Positions 36,288 through 44,976 of a DNA stretch of 64,000 nt are shown here, piece by piece. Origin of the DNA: Rhodobacteraceae bacterium HTCC2083 (GTDB lineage Bacteria; Pseudomonadota; Alphaproteobacteria; Rhodobacterales; Rhodobacteraceae); contig DS995276.1 in assembly GCA_000156115.1 (NCBI GenBank), positions 2,070,226 through 2,134,225 of the forward strand. Reading direction: 5' to 3'. Under the pieces are notes generated by a model, which ran no database searches, was not told where the DNA came from, and saw only the letters and a list, made by a program, of their open reading frames with translations. Positions within the stretch are counted from its first letter, which is position 1, and each line of letters starts with the position of its first letter. The position numbers and the translations under genes are program-made.

Positions 36288-36571
36288 GCGCTGCAACAGA
36301 GCTGATGAACTTCGCGATCATCGTCGCGTTTGTAACGCTGGGTTTGGGCCAGATCCTGTCCATGGTGCGCTTGGTGCTCGGCCCGACTTCGGGCGATCGC
36401 ATTTTGGCGTTGGATACGATGGTGATAAACGCGCTGGGCATAGTAGTGATGCTGGGCATTCATCAAGGCGCGCAGATCTATTTTGAGGTGTCTTTGTTGA
36501 TAGCCATGCTTGGATTTGTGTCAACGGTCGCGCTAGCGCGCTTTATGTTACGGGGGGATATCATCGAATGA
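36284..36571 (+). CDS. mrpF: Na+/H+ antiporter subunit MrpF
   Basis: This 95-residue protein has three membrane segments and the conserved R-L-V-L-G-P-T-S-G-D-R-I-L-A-L-D-T motif that carries the key Asp of MrpF, implicated in Na+ transfer. It overlaps mrpE and mrpG by 4 bases each. Confidence 0.93.
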   Translation: MSAATELMNFAIIVAFVTLGLGQILSMVRLVLGPTSGDRILALDTMVINALGIVVMLGIHQGAQIYFEVSLLIAMLGFVSTVALARFMLRGDIIE

Positions 36572-36960
36572 GCATGGAGATTTTGGGCACCTACGCTGTC
36601 GCCATTTTCCTGTTGATCGGGGCTGGATTTGCCGCTGTTGCGGTGATTGGCCTACTGAAGTTTAACGATCCGATGACGCGACTTCATGCGCCGACGAAAG
36701 TTGGCACCATCGGCATTGGCGCGCTTTTGCTGGCTTCTATTGGTCACTCGATGTTGCTTGGTGAAACCTCGATGCATGAGTTGCTGATCATGGGCTTTCT
36801 CTTTGTGACTGCCCCGATTTCTGCTAATTTCATCGCGAAGGTCAATATTCATCTCGGCGTGTGCGAAACACCTCCAGAGCCGCAACGCGATGATACCTGG
36901 GCCACGTTGAAGAGGCCCGAGGATAACATTGAAACACCCAAAGATTTGAACGCTGACTAA
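36568..36960 (+). CDS. mrpG: Na+/H+ antiporter subunit MrpG
   Basis: The last Mrp subunit, 130 residues, has three membrane segments and the motif G-L-L-K-F-N-D-P-M-T-R-L-H-A-P-T-K-V-G-T-I-G typical of MrpG. With it the operon has the full A(B)CDEFG set. A non-conserved acidic tail follows. Confidence 0.93.
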   Translation: MSMEILGTYAVAIFLLIGAGFAAVAVIGLLKFNDPMTRLHAPTKVGTIGIGALLLASIGHSMLLGETSMHELLIMGFLFVTAPISANFIAKVNIHLGVCETPPEPQRDDTWATLKRPEDNIETPKDLNAD

Positions 36961-36993
36961 GTCCGCGCCTTCTTTAACATAGGACTACCAATC

Positions 36994-37437
36994 ATGACGA
37001 ACCTGAAACGCATCGTTCTCTCAAGTGATCATTCTGCGATAGAGCTGCGCCAAACGATTGCTCAACATATTGCAGGGCAAGGCTGGGATGTGCTCGACAT
37101 CGGTCCGACCACCACCGAAAGCACGCATTACCCGACCCACGGACAAGCTGCGGCAGAGCGTGTGGTGTCGGGCGAGTGTGCCTTGGGCATCATCCTATGT
37201 GGCACGGGGCAAGGCATCATGATGGCCGCGAACAAGGTCACAGGTATCCGCTGTGGCGTGTGTTCCGATACGTTTTCTGCACAGATGATCCGAGCGCATA
37301 ATGACGCGAATATTCTCTCTTTGGGCGCACGTGTCTTGGGGGCAGGCCTCGCGCTGGAGATTGTTGACGCTTTCCTCTCCACAGAGTTTGAGGGTGGTCG
37401 ACACGCAACCCGCGTAGACATGATCGAGCCTGCGTAA
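36994..37437 (+). CDS. rpiB: Ribose-5-phosphate isomerase B / RpiB-LacA family isomerase
   Basis: This 147-residue cytoplasmic isomerase has the RpiB fold motifs: S-D-H-S-A-I-E-L-R near 10-18, a T-x-x-x-Y-P motif, and G-I-I-L-C-G-T-G-Q-G-I-M-M-A-A-N-K. The active-site Cys and G-T-G-x-G loop are present. It would interconvert ribose-5-P and ribulose-5-P in the pentose phosphate pathway, useful beside the xylose genes; RpiB relatives act on other four- to six-carbon sugar phosphates, so the substrate is not fixed. It is 10 bases upstream of the peroxidase gene. Confidence 0.85.
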   Translation: MTNLKRIVLSSDHSAIELRQTIAQHIAGQGWDVLDIGPTTTESTHYPTHGQAAAERVVSGECALGIILCGTGQGIMMAANKVTGIRCGVCSDTFSAQMIRAHNDANILSLGARVLGAGLALEIVDAFLSTEFEGGRHATRVDMIEPA

Positions 37438-37447
37438 AGGCATCGCG

Positions 37448-38773
37448 ATGAAAACCTTTGTCCTCTTCTCGTTAGCCGTCTTTTCAGCGTTTCCCGCTAT
37501 TGCGCAAGATCTGCCGCAGCCCTTGCAGGATAACGATTTCATCGCAGTGAACTTGGATGAGGCAAAGCTCGGGCAATTGCTGTTTTACGACCCGATCCTG
37601 TCGGGTAACAAAGAAACCGCCTGCGCGACCTGTCATCATCCAGCGCTCGGCACTTCTGACGGCGTGTCCTTGTCGTTTGGGGATGGTGGTATAGGGCTAG
37701 GCCCAAAGCGGATCCCAAACCCAAAAAATATGCCCGAAGAGCGTATTCCGAGAAATTCCCCCGTGTTGTTTAATCTGGGAGCACATGAATTTACGGTACT
37801 GTTTCATGACGGTCGCCTTGAAGCTGATCCATCGACCCCCTCGGGTATTCGCACGCCGATGGGCGAGGATATGTTGGCCGGCTTTACCTCGATCCTCTCT
37901 GCGCAAACGATGTTTCCCGTGCTCAGCCGCGATGAAATGGCGGGGTCTTTCAAAGAGAACGAGATTGGCCGTCTTATTCGTCAAGGCATCATAACGGGTG
38001 AGGGTGGTGCATGGGATGTGCTGTCCATGCGGGTGGCGGAGATTCCTGAATACGCGGATCAATTCCGCGCCCTTTACCCGCATATCACGGACCCTGAGGA
38101 CATCGCATTCACCGATATTTCCAATGCAATCGCTGCCTTTGTTGCCCATGAATGGCGCTCCGATACTGCGCCCTTTGATGGGCACCTTAGGGGAGAAACC
38201 TTGCTCCAAGGTCAAGAACGCGCAGGGCTTGAGGTGTTTTATGGCGATGCAGGTTGTGCAAGCTGTCACTCGGGCGCGTTCCTGACGGACCATAAGTTTC
38301 ACGCGATGGGCGCGCCGCAAATTGGTCCGGGAAAGTCCGCAACCTTTGAGGATCATCACCGTGATGATGGGCGCTTTCGTGTGACGGGACTTGAGGCGGA
38401 TCGCTACGCCTTTCGCACGCCGTCCTTGCGCAACATCGCATCGAGCGCGCCTTATGGTCATGCAGGGGCGCACGCGGAGTTGGAAGATTTCATCAGAGCG
38501 CATGCTGATCCTGCCAAAGGGCTGATGGAGTATGATCGCACGCAAGCGGTTTTGCCGGACTATGATAGCACTGATTTCAAGGTGATGGATGATCCAGAGC
38601 AGGTACGAGCAATTGCCGAGGCTGTGTCTCATGCGCCTGTTGCTTTGGAAGAGAGCGAGATCGCCGCACTTGTCGCATTCTTGCAAACGATGACTGACCC
38701 CGTCAGCATCCTGGGCCGTTTAGGTGTACCGACGAGCGTGCCCAGTGGCCTAACCGTGCCAAACCTTGACTAA
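37448..38773 (+). CDS. Di-heme cytochrome c peroxidase / MauG-like protein
   Basis: The 441-residue exported protein has a signal peptide (residues 1-20, ending A-I-A-Q) and two c-type heme sites, C-A-T-C-H (59-63) and C-A-S-C-H (270-274), in the spacing of bacterial di-heme peroxidases. L-G-Q-L-L-F-Y-D-P-I-L-S-G-N near 41-54 and R-T-P-S-L-R-N-I near 330 are family motifs. It should reduce peroxides or, like MauG, oxidise a protein partner in the periplasm. Its stop overlaps the convergent gene by 4 bases. Confidence 0.9.
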   Translation: MKTFVLFSLAVFSAFPAIAQDLPQPLQDNDFIAVNLDEAKLGQLLFYDPILSGNKETACATCHHPALGTSDGVSLSFGDGGIGLGPKRIPNPKNMPEERIPRNSPVLFNLGAHEFTVLFHDGRLEADPSTPSGIRTPMGEDMLAGFTSILSAQTMFPVLSRDEMAGSFKENEIGRLIRQGIITGEGGAWDVLSMRVAEIPEYADQFRALYPHITDPEDIAFTDISNAIAAFVAHEWRSDTAPFDGHLRGETLLQGQERAGLEVFYGDAGCASCHSGAFLTDHKFHAMGAPQIGPGKSATFEDHHRDDGRFRVTGLEADRYAFRTPSLRNIASSAPYGHAGAHAELEDFIRAHADPAKGLMEYDRTQAVLPDYDSTDFKVMDDPEQVRAIAEAVSHAPVALEESEIAALVAFLQTMTDPVSILGRLGVPTSVPSGLTVPNLD

Positions 38774-40272
38774 GGTTTCGTGATTACGTGTCGCTGACCA
38801 GATTCTAAATATGTTGTCGTTTGTGATCCATCTGGCCAGTTTACAGTGACCTTTGCGGTGTCTGCGGCACCAAGGCCAAAGTGACGTGGCAACATCTGCC
38901 CGCCCACGTGACCAGCACCAATAACATGTTGTATCGACTGTTTTGTCCCGCCAGCCTCCACCCAAATGACCGATCCAATCGCATCGCGATTGGGACCAGT
39001 CTGCGCCAGCGTGATCGCAATCCACTGACCAGCTCTTTCAGTCACATTGCGATAAAGCTCCAGCGGAGCGCGCCTGTTGGAGACCACAAGATCCAAGCGC
39101 CCGTCGAGATCAAAATCAGCAAGTGCTGCCCCACGGGAGCGATCCATGCTCGCGACACCAACGTGGTGCGAGATTTCGGTGAACGTGCCGTCTGCATTTT
39201 GACGCAACAGCGTATTCGGGTCGCGCATCGCCATTCCAGGCATCTGGTCCACGTTACCTTTGGCAATGAAAAGATCGGGCCGCCCGTCATTATCTACGTC
39301 GCCAAATTCCGCATGCCAGCCCGTGGATGCGCGACCTTCGTCGCCAATGTGGGGACGTTGGGCATAGGTGCCTTGGCTAAAAGGCGCCGCTTTGTACCCG
39401 CCACCGGGGATCGCGAATTGCAAAAGCTGGTCACCCATAGAGGTCAGCATGACATCATCGAAACCATCCGCGTTTAGGTCACGACTTGCAATGCCCATGC
39501 CCCAGAGGGAGACGTTTCTCCAACCGTCAGCTTCGCCAAGAAAGCGTTGATCTTGGATATCCCACATCTGTTCATATCCGCCGGACACATAATAGTGTCG
39601 ATCATTGGAGATGCGCAGCGTGTCGCGTCCGCGAGAGTCCTTGGCAGCAAGCATCGACAGGGTGCAAAATCCAGGTGCCAGGATTTCCGCACTATATCCA
39701 TCAGTGCCAGGTCGCAGGATGACGTTGTCGTCGCAGGCCTCAAACGGGCCATCGGGATCATCGCGGTCAACGTAATTGCCGATTGCAAGTGTGGGGCGGT
39801 CTTCGTTACTCTCCCACCATGCGGTGAATGCGGTGCTCCATGCGGATGATTGGGGCAAGCCGAATAATGCGCTTGCGTCGGTGAAGGCGCAATCAGGCCC
39901 GCCTTTGAGAATGCGGTTCCCACCTGCACGCAGCACAAACAGATCTAGCCATCCATCCGCGTCCAGATCGATAGGGTACGCACCTGTCACGCCCAGTAAT
40001 CTTGGAATGTCGACGGCTTCAAAATTGAACGCCCCAAGGTTGCGCATCAATCGCGCAGGGTTTTCGCCGCCTGCTGCGAAGATGTCGGGATGCTCGTCGT
40101 TGTTGCAATCAAAAACCGCGAGACCACCGCCGACGAAATGCTCCCAGCCGCCCGCATAGATGTGTTCGGGCAAGTGCGAAGATAGGTTTTCAAAAGCTAT
40201 TTCAGCCTGCGCGATTTGCGCATTCGTGAAAGCGCCCAGGCCGAGTGCAATGATCGGTAAGGCCTTAATCAC
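38770..40272 (-). CDS. Exported VCBS/FG-GAP repeat protein with ASPIC/UnbV-like C-terminus (CRTAC1-like)
   Basis: This 500-residue exported protein starts at GTG 40272 with a hydrophobic signal (I-K-A-L-P-I-I-A-L-G-L-G-A ending A-Q-A). The body has repeated calcium-binding FG-GAP blades such as D-L-D-A-D-G-W-L-D-L-F, D-L-N-A-D-G-F-D-D-V, D-V-D-N-D-G-R-P-D-L and D-F-D-L-D-G-R-L-D-L, predicting a beta propeller. The last about 90 residues (I-T-L-A-Q-T-G-P-N-R-D-A-I-G-S, Q-x-I-Q-H-V-I-G-A-G-H) fit ASPIC/UnbV. Its start overlaps the broken ROK gene (GTGA). The role is unknown; it is likely a surface or periplasmic binding protein. Confidence 0.82.
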   Translation of the reverse strand: MIKALPIIALGLGAFTNAQIAQAEIAFENLSSHLPEHIYAGGWEHFVGGGLAVFDCNNDEHPDIFAAGGENPARLMRNLGAFNFEAVDIPRLLGVTGAYPIDLDADGWLDLFVLRAGGNRILKGGPDCAFTDASALFGLPQSSAWSTAFTAWWESNEDRPTLAIGNYVDRDDPDGPFEACDDNVILRPGTDGYSAEILAPGFCTLSMLAAKDSRGRDTLRISNDRHYYVSGGYEQMWDIQDQRFLGEADGWRNVSLWGMGIASRDLNADGFDDVMLTSMGDQLLQFAIPGGGYKAAPFSQGTYAQRPHIGDEGRASTGWHAEFGDVDNDGRPDLFIAKGNVDQMPGMAMRDPNTLLRQNADGTFTEISHHVGVASMDRSRGAALADFDLDGRLDLVVSNRRAPLELYRNVTERAGQWIAITLAQTGPNRDAIGSVIWVEAGGTKQSIQHVIGAGHVGGQMLPRHFGLGAADTAKVTVNWPDGSQTTTYLESGQRHVITKP

Positions 40273-41522
40273 GCTTGAGTACCCAATCCGCCGATCAGGC
40301 GATCTGTCAATGCTACAAGGGCGGGAACCGTTGCGCCACGGGCCCAAACGACGTCATCCCATGTGTGGGTCTCGATCTGGCAAGGCTGGCGGGAATTGGA
40401 AAGGGTAAGTTTCTGCATCTCGGCAAGAACCTCATCCGAATGGAAATAATCAAACCGCATCCGGTCCCCCGATATGATAATCAGCGGCGGGTCGAACAGT
40501 TGCACAACATTGGACAATCCAACCGACAGATAACGCCCCGCGCGGCGAAAGATCGTTTCAGCAGCCTCGTGACCGGCTTTGGCTTTCTCAAACAAAAGAT
40601 CGAGCAGTTCTTCGTTGTCTTTTTGCGTGTATCCTCGTGATCCAGCGCTGTCTGCCTCGCGGGTCAATGCGTAATCCCCGAGATAGGCTTCCAAACAGCC
40701 ACGCTGCCACATCTGCAAAGTGCGCCATCAAGCTGCACTTTGGTATGCCCCAGCTCTAAGCCGACGCCATGTGTGCCACGATAAAGCCTGTTGTTCAGAA
40801 CCAACCCCCATGCCGACACCATTTTCAATCGTGACAACCGCAAAGTCGGTCTTGTCACGACCCACACCAAACCAAAGTTCGGCGAGGGTGAGCATATTAG
40901 TATCATTATCGAGAAACAGAGGCGCATTGAATTTCGTCGCGAAGGAAGAGGCGAGATCCACATTGGTGTCCTGCAAAAGGGAGCACCAGCGGATCCGACC
41001 ACTCGCTTGATCGACAATGCCAGGAATGCCGACGCCGACAGCCGCTATATCTTGCTCTGACATATCGGCCGCTTTGATCACGCGATGACAGAGCGCGATG
41101 ATTTGCTCAATAAGAACGTCTTCGCTGCTGCGTTTGTTTTTTGTGGGCAAGATTGCAGTGGCCAGTACGTTTCCTGCAAAATCACAAAGCACCGCACTGT
41201 GCTGTTTGAATGAAAGCTTGATGCCAATCACGTAGCTTGAGTCAGGCACAACTTCCAAAGCAACGCGCGGGCGGCCCCGCCCGTGTTCGCGATCCGGTTC
41301 ATCCACCTCGCGCAAGAAACCAGAGTCTATAAGGTCGGCCGTCAGAGTCGTTGTGCTGGCCCCGCTTATGTTCAGATCGCGCGTAATATCAGCCCTTGCA
41401 GCGCGCCCAGAGGAACGTACATGCTCAAAAACCTGCTGGCGCAGCGCGGGTAAGCGCGCAGAATCGCCTGCAAGAAGCGGCCCGCAACCAGATTTCGTTC
41501 TTATGTTGGATCTATAGTTCAC
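40269..41522 (-). pseudogene. xylR: ROK-family repressor of the xylose operon (XylR-like), two compensating frameshifts
   Basis: The pieces in order give a full ROK repressor: an N-terminal winged HTH (R-A-D-I-T-R-D-L-N-I-S-G-A-S-T-T-T-L-T), a sugar-kinase-like domain (G-I-P-G-I-V-D, D-N-D-T-N-M-L-T-L-A-E), a zinc/ROK signature (G-L-E-L-G-H-T-K-V, C-R-C-G, Q-R-G-C-L-E-A-Y), and the C-terminal half. One extra base in a run of five Gs (plus-strand 40805-40809) and one missing base near 40705-40708 put only about 33 residues out of frame; read straight, the frame stops at 40728. The GTG at 41522 is the likely start. It is divergent from xylF. Either a fresh pseudogene or two sequence errors. Confidence 0.75.
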
Positions 41523-41640
41523 TAATTGAATTAAAACCTCTGTTTTGGAGCGCTTAGACGACCCTATACTCCCGAATCTCCAGCGAAAAGCAAATTATTT
41601 TGAAATTTTCGTAACTCACATCAATTTTTTATTTCGCAAA

Positions 41641-41668
41641 TTGAAATTAATCGCTAAACCAGTAATAC
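41641..41668 (+). promoter_or_regulatory. Likely sigma-70 promoter of the xyl operon
   Basis: TTGAAA (41641-41646) and TAATAC (41663-41668) are 16 bases apart, ahead of xylF, in an AT-rich divergent region. The next bases carry the 16-base palindrome, so a repressor bound there would sit over the transcription start. Confidence 0.45.
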
Positions 41669-41672
41669 TATA

Positions 41673-41688
41673 CGAGTCACGTGACTCG
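41673..41688. promoter_or_regulatory. Perfect 16-base palindrome before xylF, likely operator
   Basis: CGAGTCACGTGACTCG is a perfect inverted repeat with no spacer, 39 bases upstream of the xylF ATG and directly after the promoter -10. A perfect 16-base palindrome at this position is very unlikely by chance and marks a dimeric-repressor site. The bound regulator is not known; the divergent ROK repressor or a LacI-type protein elsewhere are candidates. Confidence 0.6.
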
Positions 41689-41727
41689 CCCTTGGCTGTG
41701 CTCAAGGGGTTCTTTGGGAGAAAAACA

Positions 41728-42756
41728 ATGAAGAAGTTATTTTTGGCGGCATCCGTCGCAGCAGCAAGCTTGGCATCCGCAGCATTTGCAGACGGCCACG
41801 GTATCACAGTCGGCGTAAGCTGGTCCAACTTTCAGGAAGAGCGCTGGAAAACTGATGAAGCAGCGATCAAAGGTGCTTTGGACGCAGCTGGCGCGAAGTA
41901 CATCTCGGCTGACGCGCAGTCCTCTGCGGCAAAGCAATTGACAGATATCGAAGCTCTTATCGCTCAAGGCGCAGACGCTTTAATCATTCTTGCGCAAGAC
42001 AAAGACGCGATCGGACCTGCACTTGATGCGGCTGAAGCGGAAGGCGTACCAATGATCGGCTACGACCGTTTGATCGAAGATCAGCGTACATTCTACCTTA
42101 CGTTCGACAACAAAGGCGTTGGTCGTATCATCGCACAATCCGTGACGGCGGCGCAGCCCGAGGGCAACTTTGCCATCATCAAAGGCGACAAAGGCGATCC
42201 AAACGCAGGTTTCTTGCTTGAAGGCATGATGGAAGTCATCGCGGACGACGTCGCATCCGGCAAAATCAAAATCGTTGGTGAAGCGTTCACAGACGGTTGG
42301 AAGCCAGACAATGCCCAGAAGAACATGGAGCAGATTCTAACAGCAAACAACAACATGGTTGATGCGGTTCTGTCCCAGAACGACGGCATGGCAGGCGGTT
42401 CTATCGCCGCTTTGGAAGCACAGGGTCTTGATATTCCAGTTGGTGGCCAAGACGGTGATCACGCAGCTCTGAATCGCGTTGCACGCGGTACGCAGACTGT
42501 GTCCGTTTGGAAGAACAGCCGTGACCTTGGCAAGAAAGCGGGCGAAATCGCTGTCGCACTTGCAGGCGGTACTGCGATGGCAGACATCGACGGCGCATCT
42601 ACCTTTAGTGGTGGTGCAAAGGGCGTTGAAATGAACGCAATCCTTCTGGACCCAACACCAATCACAAAAGACAACATCTCCGCTGTGATTGACGCAGGCC
42701 ACATCGCAAAAGACAAAGTTTGCGAAGGCGCGATGGACGGTGTCGCGGGCTGCTAA
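41728..42756 (+). CDS. xylF: D-xylose ABC transporter, periplasmic binding protein
   Basis: This 342-residue periplasmic protein has a signal peptide of about 21 residues (ending A-F-A) and a type I sugar-binding fold. Family motifs: G-V-S-W-S-N-F-Q-E-E-R-W-K-T-D near 26-40, Q-G-A-D-A-L-I-I-L-A-Q-D, Y-D-R-L-I, and G-G-Q-D-G-D near 230. The W/Q/E/R cluster and D-R match xylose-binding XylF. Start ATG 41728 has GGGAG 7 bases upstream; the frame is open further upstream but lacks a signal peptide. It is the first gene of xylFHG-xylB-xylA. Confidence 0.94.
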   Translation: MKKLFLAASVAAASLASAAFADGHGITVGVSWSNFQEERWKTDEAAIKGALDAAGAKYISADAQSSAAKQLTDIEALIAQGADALIILAQDKDAIGPALDAAEAEGVPMIGYDRLIEDQRTFYLTFDNKGVGRIIAQSVTAAQPEGNFAIIKGDKGDPNAGFLLEGMMEVIADDVASGKIKIVGEAFTDGWKPDNAQKNMEQILTANNNMVDAVLSQNDGMAGGSIAALEAQGLDIPVGGQDGDHAALNRVARGTQTVSVWKNSRDLGKKAGEIAVALAGGTAMADIDGASTFSGGAKGVEMNAILLDPTPITKDNISAVIDAGHIAKDKVCEGAMDGVAGC

Positions 42757-42774
42757 GCCCACGCTAAGCACATT

Positions 42775-42804
42775 TGTATCGGCGGCCTGCGCGTCGCCGA
42801 TACA
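42775..42804 (+). terminator. Intercistronic hairpin after xylF
   Basis: Perfect 10-base arms, TGTATCGGCG and CGCCGATACA, surround a 10-base loop, 19 bases after the xylF stop. No T run follows. As with many sugar ABC operons, it probably stabilises the xylF end of the mRNA and lowers expression of the downstream genes relative to the binding protein. Confidence 0.6.
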
Positions 42805-42904
42805 ACCCAAAACAGTTCCAATTTTCAAAAACGTGTGACTAGATTAACCTGCGGCCCAAACTTTGCCGCTGGATCGAAACACGTACATCTTTGAGGGCGC
42901 ACTT

Positions 42905-44227
42905 ATGAGCGACATCGGCACCGAAACAAAAGCAAGCGAGGCCAAGCGCGAGGGCGCTTTCGCCAAGTTCTTGCGCGAAACAGAGGTCGATACGCGCCTT
43001 CTGGGGATGCTCGCCGCATTGGCGCTGATCTGGATCGGCTTTCATTACTACGGTCTGTTCGTGAACGGCTTTGGAGCCTTCCTCACGCCGCGCAACCTCT
43101 GGAACCTCTCGGTTCAGACTTCCTCCATCGGGATCATGGCAACGGGCATGGTTCTGGTGATCATCACCCGCCATATCGACCTGTCCGTTGGCTCAATGCT
43201 TGGCTTCATCGCCATAATCATGGGCACAGTGCAGGTGAACATCCTGCCGCAATATCTGGGCCTCGGGCATCCGATGATCTGGATTATTGCGATTTTTGCA
43301 GGCCTGCTGATGGGCACGCTTCTGGGAGCATTCCAAGGCTGGATGATCGCCTATGGCACAATTCCTGCTTTCATTGTCACGCTTGGTGGCTTGCTAGTTT
43401 GGCGAGGTGCTGGATTCCTTGTCGCGCGCGGCGAGACGATCTCGCCTGTGGATGCAACCTTCAAACTCCTTGGCGGTGGCCCCTTCGGCGCAATCGGCAA
43501 CACGGGCAGTTGGATCGTCGGCATCCTTGGCTGCATCGCCGTACTGGCCTTAATCATCCTAGGTCGTCGAAAGCGCAAAACCTTCGGCCTACCGCTACGC
43601 CCAGTTTGGGCGGAAACATTTCTCGCCGCCATCGGCGCAGGCGCTGTCATTGGTACGACCTTGCTGATGAACGCCTACCCTTGGCCCAAAGGGATCATCA
43701 AGAAATACGCTGCCGCTGAAGGCATCGAGGTGCCGCCAGAGGGCATTTTCATCTCGCACGGTTTCGCGATCCCTGTTTTGATCCTGATCGGCGTCACCAT
43801 CGCTATGACCATCCTGATGACGCGCACCAAGTTTGGTCGCTACGTTTATGCCATCGGTGGCAACCCCGAAGCGGCGGAACTCGCGGGTATCAACACACGC
43901 TGGATGACCGTCAAAATCTTCGCGCTTATGGGCTTCCTTACAGGGATAGCATCTGTCGTCGCCTCTGCGCGCCTTGGCTCTGCCACGGCAGCACTTGGCA
44001 CGCTGGACGAACTCTACGTCATCGCCGCAGCTGTGATCGGCGGCACGTCCCTCGCAGGCGGTGTCGGCACGATCTACGGTGCGATCCTTGGCGCGCTTGT
44101 TATGCAAAGCTTGCAGACCGGCATGGTCCTCATCGGCTTTGATGCGGCGATCCAACAAGTCGTCGTTGGCTCGGTCCTAGTGATCGCCGTCTTCCTAGAT
44201 ATCCTTTACCGGAGGAACTCCAAATGA
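42905..44227 (+). CDS. xylH: D-xylose ABC transporter, permease
   Basis: The 440-residue membrane protein has about ten hydrophobic segments and the BPD-type-2 permease motifs (H-I-D-L-S-V-G-S-M-L-G, A-A-V-I-G-G-T-S-L-A-G-G-V-G-T-I-Y-G-A-I-L-G-A). Its sequence, including the long insert around residues 240-285, is that of XylH sugar permeases. ATG 42905 was chosen over an upstream codon at 42863 because the upstream extension is not conserved. It overlaps xylG by 4 bases. Confidence 0.92.
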   Translation: MSDIGTETKASEAKREGAFAKFLRETEVDTRLLGMLAALALIWIGFHYYGLFVNGFGAFLTPRNLWNLSVQTSSIGIMATGMVLVIITRHIDLSVGSMLGFIAIIMGTVQVNILPQYLGLGHPMIWIIAIFAGLLMGTLLGAFQGWMIAYGTIPAFIVTLGGLLVWRGAGFLVARGETISPVDATFKLLGGGPFGAIGNTGSWIVGILGCIAVLALIILGRRKRKTFGLPLRPVWAETFLAAIGAGAVIGTTLLMNAYPWPKGIIKKYAAAEGIEVPPEGIFISHGFAIPVLILIGVTIAMTILMTRTKFGRYVYAIGGNPEAAELAGINTRWMTVKIFALMGFLTGIASVVASARLGSATAALGTLDELYVIAAAVIGGTSLAGGVGTIYGAILGALVMQSLQTGMVLIGFDAAIQQVVVGSVLVIAVFLDILYRRNSK

Positions 44228-44976
44228 GTGATACCCCTCTCGTTCAACTCAAAGACATCTCAATTTCCTTTGGCGGGATCAAAGCTGTGGACCACGTCAG
44301 TCTTGATCTGCACGCAGGTGAAGTTGTCGGCCTGCTCGGTCACAACGGTGCCGGTAAATCCACGCTGATCAAGATCCTCGCGGGTGCCTACAAAAAAGAC
44401 AGTGGCGAGATTTGGATCAATGGCAAACAGGCCGAGATCAATTCCCCCCGCGATGCGCGCGATCATAATATCGAGACGATTTATCAAACGCTCGCACTTG
44501 CAGATAACCTCGATGCCGCGTCGAACTTGTTCTTGGGTCGCGAACTGACATCGCCTATGGGGTTTGTGGATGATGCGAAAATGGCAGCAGAAACAGCCAA
44601 GATCATGGCGCGTCTCAACCCCAACTTCAAAAAGCTAAAAGAGCCTGTGTCAGCTTTGTCTGGTGGCCAGCGCCAGTCTGTTGCGATTGCGCGAGCTGTC
44701 TATTTCAACGCCAAGATCTTGATCATGGATGAGCCTACAGCGGCTTTGGGTGTTCATGAAACTGAAATGGTCGCGGACCTGATTAAAGAGCTGAAGGACC
44801 AAGGTCTCGGCATCTTTCTTATCAGCCATGACACGCGCGAGATGATGGACTTGTGCGATCGTGTGTCTGTGATGAAAAACGGTCAGATGGTCGGTACGGA
44901 GCGCGTCGAGGATGTGACTGAGGATGATATCTTGTCGATGATCATTATGGGCAAGAACCCTAAGGCCGCCGCGTAA
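44224..44976 (+). CDS. xylG: D-xylose ABC transporter, single-domain ATP-binding protein
   Basis: The ATPase has 250 residues with one Walker A (G-H-N-G-A-G-K-S-T near 37), one signature (L-S-G-G-Q-R-Q-S-V-A-I-A-R-A), Walker B (I-L-I-M-D-E-P-T) and switch His (I-S-H-D). E. coli XylG is twice as long with two ATPase domains; here the transporter must use a homodimer. The A-A-L-G-V-H-E-T segment replaces the usual L-S of the D loop, a feature of this one-domain sugar ATPase group. Confidence 0.9.
   Translation: MSDTPLVQLKDISISFGGIKAVDHVSLDLHAGEVVGLLGHNGAGKSTLIKILAGAYKKDSGEIWINGKQAEINSPRDARDHNIETIYQTLALADNLDAASNLFLGRELTSPMGFVDDAKMAAETAKIMARLNPNFKKLKEPVSALSGGQRQSVAIARAVYFNAKILIMDEPTAALGVHETEMVADLIKELKDQGLGIFLISHDTREMMDLCDRVSVMKNGQMVGTERVEDVTEDDILSMIIMGKNPKAAA

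Noticed and set aside
36994-37437. Galactose-6-phosphate isomerase (LacA/LacB) call
   Set aside because: LacAB act as a pair with tagatose genes, which are absent; a pentose-phosphate isomerase is more likely next to xylose genes.
41545-41727. Longer N-terminus of XylF
   Set aside because: The extension lacks a signal peptide and precedes a clear ribosome-binding site and signal sequence at 41728; it also contains the promoter and palindrome.
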